The translations under genes and the position numbers were made by a program. Shown piece after piece: positions 17,876 to 26,180 of a stretch of DNA of 64,000 bases. The stretch is from Variovorax sp. 770b2 (GTDB lineage: Bacteria; Pseudomonadota; Gammaproteobacteria; Burkholderiales; Burkholderiaceae_C). Position 1 is the stretch's first letter; each line of letters opens with the position of its first letter. The stretch spans positions 1,769,796 through 1,833,795 of the forward strand of contig NZ_FOXJ01000001.1 in NCBI RefSeq assembly GCF_900115685.1, written 5' to 3'. Below the pieces are notes generated by a model. That model did not search any database and was not told the origin of the DNA. It saw only the letters and a program-made list of their open reading frames with translations.

Positions 17876-18300
17876 TGCTGGTTCTTCAGCAGGCTGCCGA
17901 ACAGGCTGGTCGCGGCGCTGGCCAGCCCGGTGGAAATATGCATTCGCGCGAACATCATGTTCGCTTCCATGGCGTGATCGGTCATCACGAACATGGTCTT
18001 GATGGGGTCGGCGAAATCGATGGACTCCAGCATGCTCTTGCGCATGTCTTCCATCGAGCGCACGTTGCCCGACAACTGCGCGGCCAGCGACTTGGCCGCA
18101 TCGCCGATCGCACTCGGCGCGCTCGTTCCGACCGGTGCCTGCGCGCCTTGCATCATGTTGGCGAACATGCGCGTCTCGCCCGGCTCGAAGTGCGAGGGGC
18201 GCACCGTCTGCTGCGCCTGGGTGGCGTTGGCAGATGCGGTGGATGCCGTGGCTTCGGGTGGCGGCGCGCTGATCGCGGCAGAGGCAATGGGGTCGGTCAT
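17872..18300 (-). CDS. sctI: T3SS inner-rod protein SctI (HrpB2/YscI-like)
   Basis: A 142-residue protein with an Ala/Ser/Thr/Pro-rich disordered N-terminus and an amphipathic helical C-terminal half that ends in LFGSLLKNQQ. Inner-rod proteins anchor the needle to the export gate and share this layout, with the conserved part near the C-terminus. It stands immediately upstream of sctJ with an ATGA overlap, exactly where hrpB2 lies in Hrp2 clusters. Its length fits. The identification is by position and architecture; sequence conservation in this family is low. Confidence 0.82.
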   Translation of the reverse strand: MTDPIASAAISAPPPEATASTASANATQAQQTVRPSHFEPGETRMFANMMQGAQAPVGTSAPSAIGDAAKSLAAQLSGNVRSMEDMRKSMLESIDFADPIKTMFVMTDHAMEANMMFARMHISTGLASAATSLFGSLLKNQQ

Positions 18301-18366
18301 GGTTCAAACTCCTCGCAAAGAAAAAAGGGCCGCGCGAAGCCCGTCGGCTTCGCGCATGCCTCACCG

Positions 18367-18570
18367 TCAGTTCTGCTTGGCGGACTGGCGGATGTCGTTG
18401 CCGGTGGACTTGGCCACTTCGGTGCCGGCGGCGTTGGCGCCGTTGACCGTCTGCGCGGTGGCGGCTGCGCCGGAAATGGTCGCGCCCGCAGCCATGCTGA
18501 CGCTCATCAGGCGAGCCTGGTCGGCCGCGGCTTGCTGCATTTGCTGGATCGAGGTGTCGACTGCGCTCAT
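18367..18570 (-). CDS. Small T3SS-operon protein (67 aa); candidate needle/pilus subunit
   Basis: The ATG at 18570 is preceded by AGGAG with 7-base spacing, giving 67 residues from MSAVDTSIQQM to RQSAKQN. It is rich in Ala, Gln, Ser and Thr, has no Cys, Trp or signal peptide, and looks helical. Needle (SctF) and Hrp-pilus subunits are similarly small and helical, and no other sctF candidate lies in the window. The Pro-Asp-Asn-Pro turn of YscF-type needles is absent, so this is only a candidate; an early substrate is the alternative. It sits 66 bases upstream of sctI and 141 bases downstream of sctD. Confidence 0.55.
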   Translation of the reverse strand: MSAVDTSIQQMQQAAADQARLMSVSMAAGATISGAAATAQTVNGANAAGTEVAKSTGNDIRQSAKQN

Positions 18571-18711
18571 GGTGAAACTCCTGTTGAAGGTTGAGGTTTG
18601 TTCAATTGCGGATGAAAGCGCTCCGCCCTTCGGCGAAGCCATTCCATGCGGCGCACCGCGGTGCATCTGCGCATGAAATCGGGGAACGCGAGGTGATGCA
18701 GAACACGTCCT

Positions 18712-19887
18712 TCACCTCGCGGGTTTCTTGTTGGGTACACCGCCACTCAGCACCAACCCATCGACATCGATGCTCTTCAGTTCTGCGCCCGAGCGCAACA
18801 CCGAGCCTTCGTAGTAGCGGTTGCCGTTGGCCAGCTGGATGTGGCGCAAGCCGTTGCTGTCCTCGGTGATGCTCACCATGCGCGCGGGCAGCACGCTTTG
18901 CCAGTTTTCCCACTGGGCGCGCACGTCGTCGTCCTTGTTCTCGGCCTTGGGTTTCTCGCGGTACTGCACCTTGTCGGAGACCAGCACCGAGGGGTGCAGG
19001 TCTTCGCTGAGGCGCCGGATCTTCTGCCGCACGGCCGCGTCTTCCACCGTGCCCGTGAGCACCAGCCGTCCCTGCCCCGAGTAGGTGACGGCCACGCCCG
19101 GGTCGTCAACGTAGCGGCGCGCCTGCTCCACCATGTCCTCGGCCGAATGCACGTTGACGCTGACCTTGCTGCCGAAGCGCGCCATCGCGTCCTCGAGCGT
19201 GCGGCGGCGCTGCTTCGATTCCACGTAGCCCTTCACGCCGAACTGCCCGCCGGGCGCCGCGATGACCTCCACCTCGGGGAACGGCACGAGCGCCTTTTCC
19301 ACCTCGGCCAGGTTCACGCTGTTGCCGCCCGCCCCGCCGTTGCGATCGCCGCCCAGCGACATCGCGGCAATGCCGAGCACGGCCAGGATCGCGACCACGC
19401 CACCGACCCACAGGCCCAGCCGCTGCGTGCGCGAGGCCGGCTGGCCCGCGAGCACGCGCTCATCGGGCAATGCGCCATGCGCAGGCGCGAACATGCGGTC
19501 TTCCTGCGCATGCGTGGGATAGGTGCGGTCGAGCTGGAAGTCGATCTGCCCCACGCTCACGATGTCGCCGGCCACCACGCTCTTGCGCGGCTGCTGCATC
19601 TCTTCGCCATTCAGGCGCGCCGAGGCGGTGCCCAGTCGCTGCATCGACACCACCAGCTCTCCCACGGTGAAGGCCAGGTGCCGCGGCAGCACGTCGCCGC
19701 CCGGCAGCATCACCTCGCACTCGCCGCCCGAGCCGAGCACGTTGATGCCGGGCTTGAGCACGATGGTGCGGCCCTTCACCGCGCCGCTCAGGAAGCGCAG
19801 GCACCAGCCCGCCGCCTGCGCGTGCGCGCCTTGTGGTGCGGGAGCTTCCGCGGCCGGCTCGTCGTCGAACGGAATGTCGCCATTCAT
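18712..19887 (-). CDS. sctD: T3SS inner-membrane ring protein SctD (YscD family)
   Basis: A 391-residue bitopic protein. Residues about 25-125 form a cytoplasmic FHA-like domain (KGRTIVLKPGINVLGSGGEC). One membrane helix lies at about 163-181 (LWVGGVVAILAVLGIAAMSL). The periplasmic part carries ring-building/BON-like repeats (for example GRLVLTGTVEDAAVRQKIR). This matches SctD, which forms the outer of the two inner-membrane rings and touches SctC. The gene begins 4 bases after the sctC stop. A 141-base gap follows before the small gene at 18570; I see no further gene in that gap. Confidence 0.93.
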   Translation of the reverse strand: MNGDIPFDDEPAAEAPAPQGAHAQAAGWCLRFLSGAVKGRTIVLKPGINVLGSGGECEVMLPGGDVLPRHLAFTVGELVVSMQRLGTASARLNGEEMQQPRKSVVAGDIVSVGQIDFQLDRTYPTHAQEDRMFAPAHGALPDERVLAGQPASRTQRLGLWVGGVVAILAVLGIAAMSLGGDRNGGAGGNSVNLAEVEKALVPFPEVEVIAAPGGQFGVKGYVESKQRRRTLEDAMARFGSKVSVNVHSAEDMVEQARRYVDDPGVAVTYSGQGRLVLTGTVEDAAVRQKIRRLSEDLHPSVLVSDKVQYREKPKAENKDDDVRAQWENWQSVLPARMVSITEDSNGLRHIQLANGNRYYEGSVLRSGAELKSIDVDGLVLSGGVPNKKPAR

Positions 19888-19891
19888 CGGT

Positions 19892-21667
19892 TCAACCTCC
19901 GGGCTCGGGCAAGGGCAGCGTCGGCACCGAGGCCGTCGAGCCGGGCGTGACCAGGCGCGGCGTCAGCAGGTAGAAGCGCTCCATGTTGTTCTGCTTCTTG
20001 TCGGTGTAGCGAAAGAGCCCGCCGACGCCCGGAATGTCCTTCAGGAGCGGCACGCCCGTGATGGCGTTGCTCTTCTCCTCCGACGAGTAGCCCGCGATCA
20101 GGAGGCTCGCGCCCTCGTCCACCAGTGCCTGCGTGTTGACGGTGCGGCGCCGCACGATCGGGATCTTGTCGACCGACTGCGGGCTCAGGTCGCCATCGAC
20201 GATGTCGATGGACATCATCACGCCGCGGCCGGTCTTCTCGTCGATGATGAGCGGCGTCACGCGCACGGCGGTGCCGGCGGTGATGCTGAAGAGGCCCGCG
20301 TCCTGGAAGCCGTCCACGCGCACGTAGAACTCGCTCAGGTTCTCCAGCACCGCCTCGGTGTTGTCCAGCGTCATCACCTTCGGGCGGGCCACGAAATTGG
20401 CGTTGCCATTGGTGGCCAGCGCGGTGACGCGGGCCAAAAGGTAGTTGCGCGCGCTGTTGCCGATGGCCGCGGTGAACATGCCGCCAAGCGGCGTGAGCGG
20501 GTTGCCCGAGGTGTCGGCGCTGCCGATCTGACCCGCCTCGCTGCCCGTGCCGCCCCAGGTGAGCGGCCCGCGGTCGCCGCGGCCGGTCTGGAAGTCGGCG
20601 TGGCGGCCATGCAGGCGCCAGTCCACGCCCAGGCTCGTGAGGTTGTCGGAACTGATGTCCATGATGGTCACCTCGATCTCGACCAGCCGCGGGCGGGTGT
20701 CCATCGATTCGATCAGCTTGGCGTACTGCGCCATCTTGTCGGGCATGTCGCGCACCAGCACCGCGTTCATGCGCGTGTCGGCCTGGAACTGCGGCAGCTC
20801 GTTGCCCGCGACGCTCGACATGCCGCCCAGCGTGGTCGCGTCGCCGCCCTGCCCCGCGCCCGCGATGTCGATCTTGGGTGCGTTGATGGTCTCGCCGCTG
20901 CGCAGCTTGATCTGCCGGTTCGGGCCCACCGACAGCGTGCCGTTGGTGCCGCGCCCGCCGGAGCCGCCGCCCGAAGACTGGTTGCCGGTGCTGCGGCCAT
21001 AGAGACTGCGCAACACGTTGGCCACGCCCGGAATCACCGTCTCCTTGCCCGAGCGGTTGATGCGGAAGTCCGAAGCCCAGGCGTACTTGAGCGGAAAGAG
21101 CCGGATCTCCGCGCCCTCGGCCATCGCGGTCTTCTGGTCCGCGAGCTTCACGGCCTGGCGCACCATCTCCACGTAGCGGCGCGGGCCGGTCACGTAGACG
21201 CTGGCGTCGCGCTCGCTGATGCTCAGCGGATAGCGCTCGTCGGAGATGTGCAGCCGCACCAGCGTCTCGGCGATGCGCCCGGCGTTCTCCGCCGCGATCG
21301 GCAGCACCTCGCTCTTGGCGTCGGCGGCCAGGTCGACGAAGAGGAATGCGCCGTCGTAGTACCAGGTGAGGCCGTTGACCGAGCAGACGCTGTTCAGGAT
21401 GTTCTTTGCCGGCCCGTCGAACTTGCCGCTGATCACGCCGTTGACCTTCGGGTCGATCACCGCGGTGATGCCCTGCGACGATGCGAGCTCGCGCAGGAAG
21501 TCGTTCAGCGGCTTCTCGTTGGCGATGATCTGGAAGGGCTTGTTCTGCCAGCGGAACTCCGCCGCCATGCTGTGCTGCACGGCGAGCAGCATGAGCATCG
21601 CGCAGCCCAGCAGCATGAAGGCCTGCCGCCGAGCGAGGAGAAGGCGTGCGGCGACGGTCGTCATCAT
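19892..21667 (-). CDS. sctC: T3SS outer-membrane secretin SctC
   Basis: The start is placed at the ATG at 21667 (MMTTVAARLLLARRQ), which gives a standard signal peptide ending near HSMAA and a mature secretin beginning EFRWQNKPF; total 591 residues. The upstream open frame to 22009 overlaps sctS and has no secretin features. N-domains with ring-building motifs precede a Gly/Ser-rich linker (SSGGGSGGRGTNG), and the C-terminal secretin domain contains VRVTPLIID and the terminal VPLLKDIPGVGGLF motif. The protein forms the outer-membrane pore. The gene starts 29 bases after sctS. Confidence 0.95.
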   Translation of the reverse strand: MMTTVAARLLLARRQAFMLLGCAMLMLLAVQHSMAAEFRWQNKPFQIIANEKPLNDFLRELASSQGITAVIDPKVNGVISGKFDGPAKNILNSVCSVNGLTWYYDGAFLFVDLAADAKSEVLPIAAENAGRIAETLVRLHISDERYPLSISERDASVYVTGPRRYVEMVRQAVKLADQKTAMAEGAEIRLFPLKYAWASDFRINRSGKETVIPGVANVLRSLYGRSTGNQSSGGGSGGRGTNGTLSVGPNRQIKLRSGETINAPKIDIAGAGQGGDATTLGGMSSVAGNELPQFQADTRMNAVLVRDMPDKMAQYAKLIESMDTRPRLVEIEVTIMDISSDNLTSLGVDWRLHGRHADFQTGRGDRGPLTWGGTGSEAGQIGSADTSGNPLTPLGGMFTAAIGNSARNYLLARVTALATNGNANFVARPKVMTLDNTEAVLENLSEFYVRVDGFQDAGLFSITAGTAVRVTPLIIDEKTGRGVMMSIDIVDGDLSPQSVDKIPIVRRRTVNTQALVDEGASLLIAGYSSEEKSNAITGVPLLKDIPGVGGLFRYTDKKQNNMERFYLLTPRLVTPGSTASVPTLPLPEPGG

Positions 21668-21674
21668 CGTTGCA

Positions 21675-21705
21675 ACAGTCACGACAGTCACGACAGTCAC
21701 GACAG
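21675..21705. repeat. Short tandem repeat at the sctS/sctC junction
   Basis: About three and a half copies of the 9-base unit acgacagtc occur between the sctC start and the sctS stop. The array ends inside the last codons of sctS (SLTSLS). It is short enough that copy number could vary and change the sctS C-terminus or sctS-sctC spacing; this effect is inference. Confidence 0.6.
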
Positions 21706-21963
21706 CGAGGTCAGCGACAGGAAGGCGCGCTCGGCGAAGCGCATCACGTCGCGCCCCAGCCATCCGGCCGTGACGATGATCGCCACCATCACCGCGATCA
21801 GCCGCACCGACTGGCCGATGCTCTGGTCCTGCACCTGCGTCACCGCCTGCAGCACCGCCACGACGAGCGACGACAGCGTGGCCACCACCACCACCGGCAA
21901 CGAGATCCACAGCACGAGCATGAGGCCCTCGCGCGTGATGTCCAGGATGTTCTGCGGTGTCAT
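21697..21963 (-). CDS. sctS: T3SS export-gate protein SctS (FliQ/YscS family)
   Basis: An 88-residue protein with two hydrophobic helices (LMLVLWISLPVVVVATLSSL and the one after QSIGQSVRLIAV), the size and layout of SctS. It begins MTPQNILDITREG and keeps the family QxVTQVQDQSIGQ loop. With SctR and SctT it forms the export gate. The gene starts 49 bases after sctV and precedes sctC. Confidence 0.95.
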   Translation of the reverse strand: MTPQNILDITREGLMLVLWISLPVVVVATLSSLVVAVLQAVTQVQDQSIGQSVRLIAVMVAIIVTAGWLGRDVMRFAERAFLSLTSLS

Positions 21964-22012
21964 GGCTGGTTTCGGTTCCCTCGGATAACAGGTTGTTGTG
22001 GTCGTTCATCGA

Positions 22013-24085
22013 TCAGTGCGCTTGGGGATTGGTGATCCATCCCACCGGTTGCAGGGCCACGTCGTCGTCGATCTCCTGGTACGACAGCACCGCCAGTTGC
22101 GGCGCCACCGGCTCGATCAGGTTCTTGATGTAGCGCCGCACGTCGGACGAGGCGATGGCCACCACGCGGTTGGCGGTGGAGCCGAGCACGCGGCGCAGCT
22201 GTTCGCGGATGTCCTGCGTGACCGCCGGGCTCAGCAGCAGCAGGTTGCCGCGCGGCGAGCGTTCGATGGCGTTCTGCACGCGGTCCAGGAGGCTGGACTC
22301 GAACAGGATTGCCTCCAGCTGGCGGTTCGCCCCGACGTAGCGGCTGGTGATGTAGCGCCCCAGGTGGATGCGCACCAGCTCGGTGAGCGCGATGCCGTCC
22401 TGCTCCTTGGCCGCCCACATCGTCAGGCTCTCGAAGATGGCGTGCAGGTTGCGGATCGGAATGCCCTCCTGCAGCAGTCGGCGCAGCACCTCGGCGATGC
22501 GCCGGGCCGAGGCCACGCGCAGCACTTCGGCGGCGAGCTCGGGCGCATCGCGCTGCACCGAATGCAGGAGGCGCTGCACTTCCTGCAGGCCGATGAGGTC
22601 CTTCACGTTGCGGCGCACGGTGTGGTCCACGTGCAGGCCCACGACCTCTGCGCCCGTCCATGTCGTGAGGCCCGGTTCGGGGCCCGGCACCCACACCACG
22701 CGCGAGAACGGACCGAAGGGCTCGGCGACTTCGGCACCCGGCGGCGTGGCGACCGCCTGCGCCGGATCGACCAGCAGCCAGTCGGGCTTGAGCGTGCCGC
22801 GGGCCACGGCCACGTCGTGCACCAGCACCTGGTATTCGTTGTCGGCCAGGCCATCGACGTAGTTCAGCTGCAGGCGTGGAAAGATCGGGCCGAGGTCGGA
22901 TTCGACGGAGGTCTTCACGAGCGAGAGATGCTGGTCGAGCACATAGCGATCGACCGCGCTGCGCAGGCCCGAGGACAGGCGCACCGCGAGCGGCGCGGCA
23001 ATCGCATGGTCGGTGTCGGTTTCCTCGGCCGCCACGCCGCCGCCGTGCGAGATCCAGCCCGGCGTGTTGCGCTGCTGGCGCAGCATGCGCATCGTGAAGC
23101 CCAGCCCGAGCAGGATGGCGGCCAGCACGCCGAACACCCACTTCGGAAAGCCCGGCACGATGAGGAAGCTGGCCACTGCCAGGCCCGCGATGATGAGCGC
23201 GCGCGGATGCGCCATCAGCTGGTCGCCGATCTGCTGCGCGAGCTGCGAGTCGCGGCGGTCGCCGGTGCTCACGCGGGTGATGACGATGCCCGCGGCAATC
23301 GACACCAGCAGCGACGGAATCTGCGACACCATGCCGTCGCCCACCGTGAGGATGGCGTAGCGCTGCAGCGCGCCGCCCAGCGTCATGTCGTGCATCAGCG
23401 TGCCGATGGCGATGCCCGCGAGGATGTTGACCAGCGCGATCACGATGCTGGCGATGGCGTCGCCCTTGACGAACTTCATCGCGCCGTCCATCGCGCCGTG
23501 CAGCTGGCACTCCTGCTCCAGCAGGCGGCGCTGCTTCTGCGCCTTGGCCGAAGACAGCACGCCGGCGCGCACGTCGGCGTCGATGCTCATCTGCTTTCCG
23601 GGCATGGCGTCGAGCGCGAAGCGCGCCGCCACCTCGGCCACGCGCTCGGAGCCCTTGGCGATCACGATGAACTGCACGATCGCGATGATGAGGAACACCA
23701 CGCCGCCGACCACCACGTTGTTGCCCACGATGAGCTTGCCGAAGGTGTCGATGATGTGGCCCGCATTGGCATGCAGAAGGATCAGCTTGGTGGACGCGAT
23801 GTTCAGCGCGAGGCGAAACAGCGTGGTGAACAGGAGCAGCGAGGGAAAGGTCGACAGCGACAGCGCCGAAGGCACGTACATCGCGACGATCAGCAGCACC
23901 AGGCTGATGGCCAGGTTGCTCGCGATCAGGAAGTCGAGCAGCGGCGTGGGCAGCGGCAATACGAACAGCGCCACCACCACCACGAGCAAGGCCGCGAGCA
24001 GCAGATCGTTGTAGCGGCCCGCATTGCCCAGCAGGTCGCGAAAGCTTCCGCGGTACTGTTGAAGAGATCGCGAGGGACTCGCCAT
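22013..24085 (-). CDS. sctV: T3SS major export-gate protein SctV (FlhA/YscV family)
   Basis: The 690-residue protein (ATG at 24085, AAGGAC upstream) has about eight membrane helices in residues 25-330, the FHIPEP-type signature RLALNIASTKLILLHANAGH, and a large cytoplasmic domain that forms the nonameric ring receiving chaperone-substrate complexes. An alternative ATG 28 codons upstream (24169) adds residues unlike the family. This is the first gene of the long minus-strand operon, facing the divergent sctQ gene. Confidence 0.96.
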   Translation of the reverse strand: MASPSRSLQQYRGSFRDLLGNAGRYNDLLLAALLVVVVALFVLPLPTPLLDFLIASNLAISLVLLIVAMYVPSALSLSTFPSLLLFTTLFRLALNIASTKLILLHANAGHIIDTFGKLIVGNNVVVGGVVFLIIAIVQFIVIAKGSERVAEVAARFALDAMPGKQMSIDADVRAGVLSSAKAQKQRRLLEQECQLHGAMDGAMKFVKGDAIASIVIALVNILAGIAIGTLMHDMTLGGALQRYAILTVGDGMVSQIPSLLVSIAAGIVITRVSTGDRRDSQLAQQIGDQLMAHPRALIIAGLAVASFLIVPGFPKWVFGVLAAILLGLGFTMRMLRQQRNTPGWISHGGGVAAEETDTDHAIAAPLAVRLSSGLRSAVDRYVLDQHLSLVKTSVESDLGPIFPRLQLNYVDGLADNEYQVLVHDVAVARGTLKPDWLLVDPAQAVATPPGAEVAEPFGPFSRVVWVPGPEPGLTTWTGAEVVGLHVDHTVRRNVKDLIGLQEVQRLLHSVQRDAPELAAEVLRVASARRIAEVLRRLLQEGIPIRNLHAIFESLTMWAAKEQDGIALTELVRIHLGRYITSRYVGANRQLEAILFESSLLDRVQNAIERSPRGNLLLLSPAVTQDIREQLRRVLGSTANRVVAIASSDVRRYIKNLIEPVAPQLAVLSYQEIDDDVALQPVGWITNPQAH

Positions 24086-24384
24086 TGCGTCCTTGCCCAA
24101 GTGGAATCCTGGAGTTGTTTTGTGATGCGCACTGCACTCCAGTTGCACAACGAACGTGAAGAACATCACGTCGCGATGGACTCTAAGCGGCGCCCTCCGA
24201 TCACGGCAACCACGAGTTCTCGTAAGTACGAAGGACTTGTGGCGCAGGCGGCACTACGCGTTCACGTACTACCTGCGCCCAGCCCCTTTCGCTAAGCTGC
24301 GCCGACCCGATGCGAAGCCTTTCGCGTTGCTCCAAGGTATGTAGACAGTGACAGGACGTAGCCGTTGTTCGAACGAAAGCATGC
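24086..24384. promoter_or_regulatory. Divergent regulatory region between sctV and sctQ
   Basis: This 299-base gap must hold the promoters of both T3SS transcripts. Visible symmetric elements are TCGTA-AG-TACGA (24220-24231), an 8-base inverted repeat GGCGCAGG/CCTGCGCC with a 23-base loop (24241-24279), and the palindrome GTTCGAAC (24367-24374) next to the sctQ start. Two TTCGC words (24288 and 24321) are 28 bases apart, which does not fit a plant-inducible-promoter box. I see no convincing sigma-70 promoter and no gene. Operator function is inference. Confidence 0.5.
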
Positions 24385-25506
24385 ATGCAGAGCCACGCCG
24401 TTGAAGTGGTGACCGAGCTCGGCGAGGCCCGTGCGTTGCCCCGTGCCGATGCGGCGAACGTGCGGGCGCTCAACCGCCTGTATGCAGCCGCGCCGTTGCA
24501 TGGCGTGGCGGCGCGCGGCACGAGCTACCGGCTCGCGTGGCACCACGACGCGGCCTTCGGCCACACCACGCGCGAGCGCTACAGCTTCAGGCTCGGTGCG
24601 CACGTCGGCCATCTCGCCATGGATGCGCCGAGCATGCAGGTGCTGCTCGGCGAGCGGCGCATCGACCTGTTGCCGCGCGACCTGCGCTACATCCTCCTGG
24701 CCGATGCGCTGCACCCGGTGATCGATGCGCTGGAGAAAGCACTGCGCCTTCATTTCGAATGGCAGCCGTCGGAGGCCGAAGCCCGCGAGCCGCGCGATGC
24801 GCGAGAGGTCCGCGAGCAGCCGCTCGTGCATTGCGACCCCGAGCGCGCGGCCTTCTTCGTGGCCACGCCCTCTGACGGCGGCGCGATGCTGCGCGGCTTC
24901 GTGCAGTTCGACGATGCCGCCACGCTCGACGCGCTCGTGCCGCCCACCACCGGCCCGCTGCATGCCGTGCGCACCAGCGAGGCCTTCCACACGCTGCGCA
25001 TGCCGGTGAGCTTCCTGCTCGGCAGCACGCCGATCCAGCTGCGCGAGATCAGCAGCATCCGTCCCGGCGACATCGTCGGCATCGAGCAATGGCGTTCTTC
25101 GGGCGGCGGCATCGTCGTCACCGCCGCGCTGGGCGGCCCGACGGGGCTCTTTCTCTCGGCCGTGGCCGAAGGCTCGCGCATCACCGTTCAGCAATCGAGA
25201 GACAGTGCCATGAAGCCAGACACGCCCGCCGACCCTGCGGCCGCCGCAGACAACAACGTCAACCTGCCGCTCGACCGGCTCGATGCGCTGGAGGTGACGC
25301 TGCGCTTCGAGGTGGGCGACCTGTCGCTCTCGCTCGGCGAATTGAAGAGCATTCGCGCGGGCCACGTGTTCGACCTGGCCGAGCCGCTGAACCGCAGCCC
25401 GGTGCGCATCCTGGCGCACGGCAACGTGCTGGGCAAGGGCTACCTGGTGGCGGTGGGCGATCGCCTGGGGGTGCGCGTGTCCGAGTTCGCGCCCGGCGAA
25501 GTCTGA
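24385..25506 (+). CDS. sctQ: T3SS cytoplasmic ring (C-ring) protein SctQ
   Basis: A 373-residue sorting-platform protein with two SpoA/FliN-like surface-presentation domains. One lies around residues 205-265 (STPIQLREISSIRPGDIVGI) and a second at the C-terminus (about 305-370; EVGDLSLSLGELKSIRAGHV and GKGYLVAVGDRLGVRV). SctQ recruits chaperone-effector complexes with SctK and SctL. The ATG at 24385 overlaps another ATG at 24381 in a different frame; the ribosome-binding site (GAACGAAAG) is weak. An internal ATG at 25210 precedes the second SpoA domain, so a separate C-terminal product, known for some SctQ proteins, is possible. Confidence 0.93.
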   Translation: MQSHAVEVVTELGEARALPRADAANVRALNRLYAAAPLHGVAARGTSYRLAWHHDAAFGHTTRERYSFRLGAHVGHLAMDAPSMQVLLGERRIDLLPRDLRYILLADALHPVIDALEKALRLHFEWQPSEAEAREPRDAREVREQPLVHCDPERAAFFVATPSDGGAMLRGFVQFDDAATLDALVPPTTGPLHAVRTSEAFHTLRMPVSFLLGSTPIQLREISSIRPGDIVGIEQWRSSGGGIVVTAALGGPTGLFLSAVAEGSRITVQQSRDSAMKPDTPADPAAAADNNVNLPLDRLDALEVTLRFEVGDLSLSLGELKSIRAGHVFDLAEPLNRSPVRILAHGNVLGKGYLVAVGDRLGVRVSEFAPGEV

Positions 25507-25520
25507 ACGGGACGGCACCG

Positions 25521-26180
25521 ATGCAAGGAGGAATTCCGGAGCCCCTGACCCTCGTCGCGGTGATGGTCGCGTTCGGCTTTGCGACCTTCGCCGCGCTGAT
25601 GGTGACCAGCTACACCAAGCTGGTGATCGTGTTCGGCCTCCTGCGCACCGCGCTCGGCCTGCAGCAGACGCCGCCGAACATGGTGCTCAACGGCATCGCG
25701 ATCATCCTGACGGTCTACATCATGGCGCCGGTCGGCATGGACATCGGCGACACGCTGCGCACCCGCAACTTCGGCGTCAAGGGCGAGAGCATGGGCGACA
25801 TCATGGCGGTGATCGATGCCGCCAAGGTGCCGGTGAAGGAGTTCCTGCAGAAGCACACGCACGAGCGGGAGCGCCAGTTCTTTCTGAAATCGGCCTCCAA
25901 CATCTGGCCCAAGGCGCGTGCCGAGCAGTTGAGGGACGACGACTTCATGGTGCTGGTGCCCAGCTTCACGCTCAGCGAGCTGACGCGCGCGTTCCAGATC
26001 GGCTTCATCATCTACCTGGTGTTCGTGGTGGTGGACCTGATCGTGGCGACGGTGCTGCTCGCGCTGGGCATGTCGATGATCTCGCCCACCACCATCTCGC
26101 TGCCGTTCAAGCTGTTGCTGTTCGTGATGCTGGATGGGTGGACGCGGCTCGTTCACGGGCTTGTTCTTTCGTACCGCTGA
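25521..26180 (+). CDS. sctR: T3SS export-gate protein SctR (FliP/YscR family)
   Basis: The 219-residue protein begins MQGGIPEPLTLVAVMVAFG, 14 bases after the sctQ stop. It has four membrane helices, the family block SYTKLVIVFGLLRTALGLQQ with PPNMVLNGIA, and a C-terminal SELTRAFQIGFIIYLVF segment ending MLDGWTRLVHGLVLSYR, so it is complete. It forms the pentameric core of the export gate. Its last 74 bases overlap the 3' end of the convergent azoreductase gene. This is the right edge of the T3SS cluster. Confidence 0.95.
   Translation: MQGGIPEPLTLVAVMVAFGFATFAALMVTSYTKLVIVFGLLRTALGLQQTPPNMVLNGIAIILTVYIMAPVGMDIGDTLRTRNFGVKGESMGDIMAVIDAAKVPVKEFLQKHTHERERQFFLKSASNIWPKARAEQLRDDDFMVLVPSFTLSELTRAFQIGFIIYLVFVVVDLIVATVLLALGMSMISPTTISLPFKLLLFVMLDGWTRLVHGLVLSYR

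Noticed and set aside
21668..22009. N-terminal extension of SctC
   Set aside because: It runs through sctS in another frame; the signal peptide at 21667 marks the true start.
24288..24325. Two TTCGC words as a plant-inducible-promoter box
   Set aside because: Spacing is 28 bases instead of about 15, so the hrp-type box is not met.
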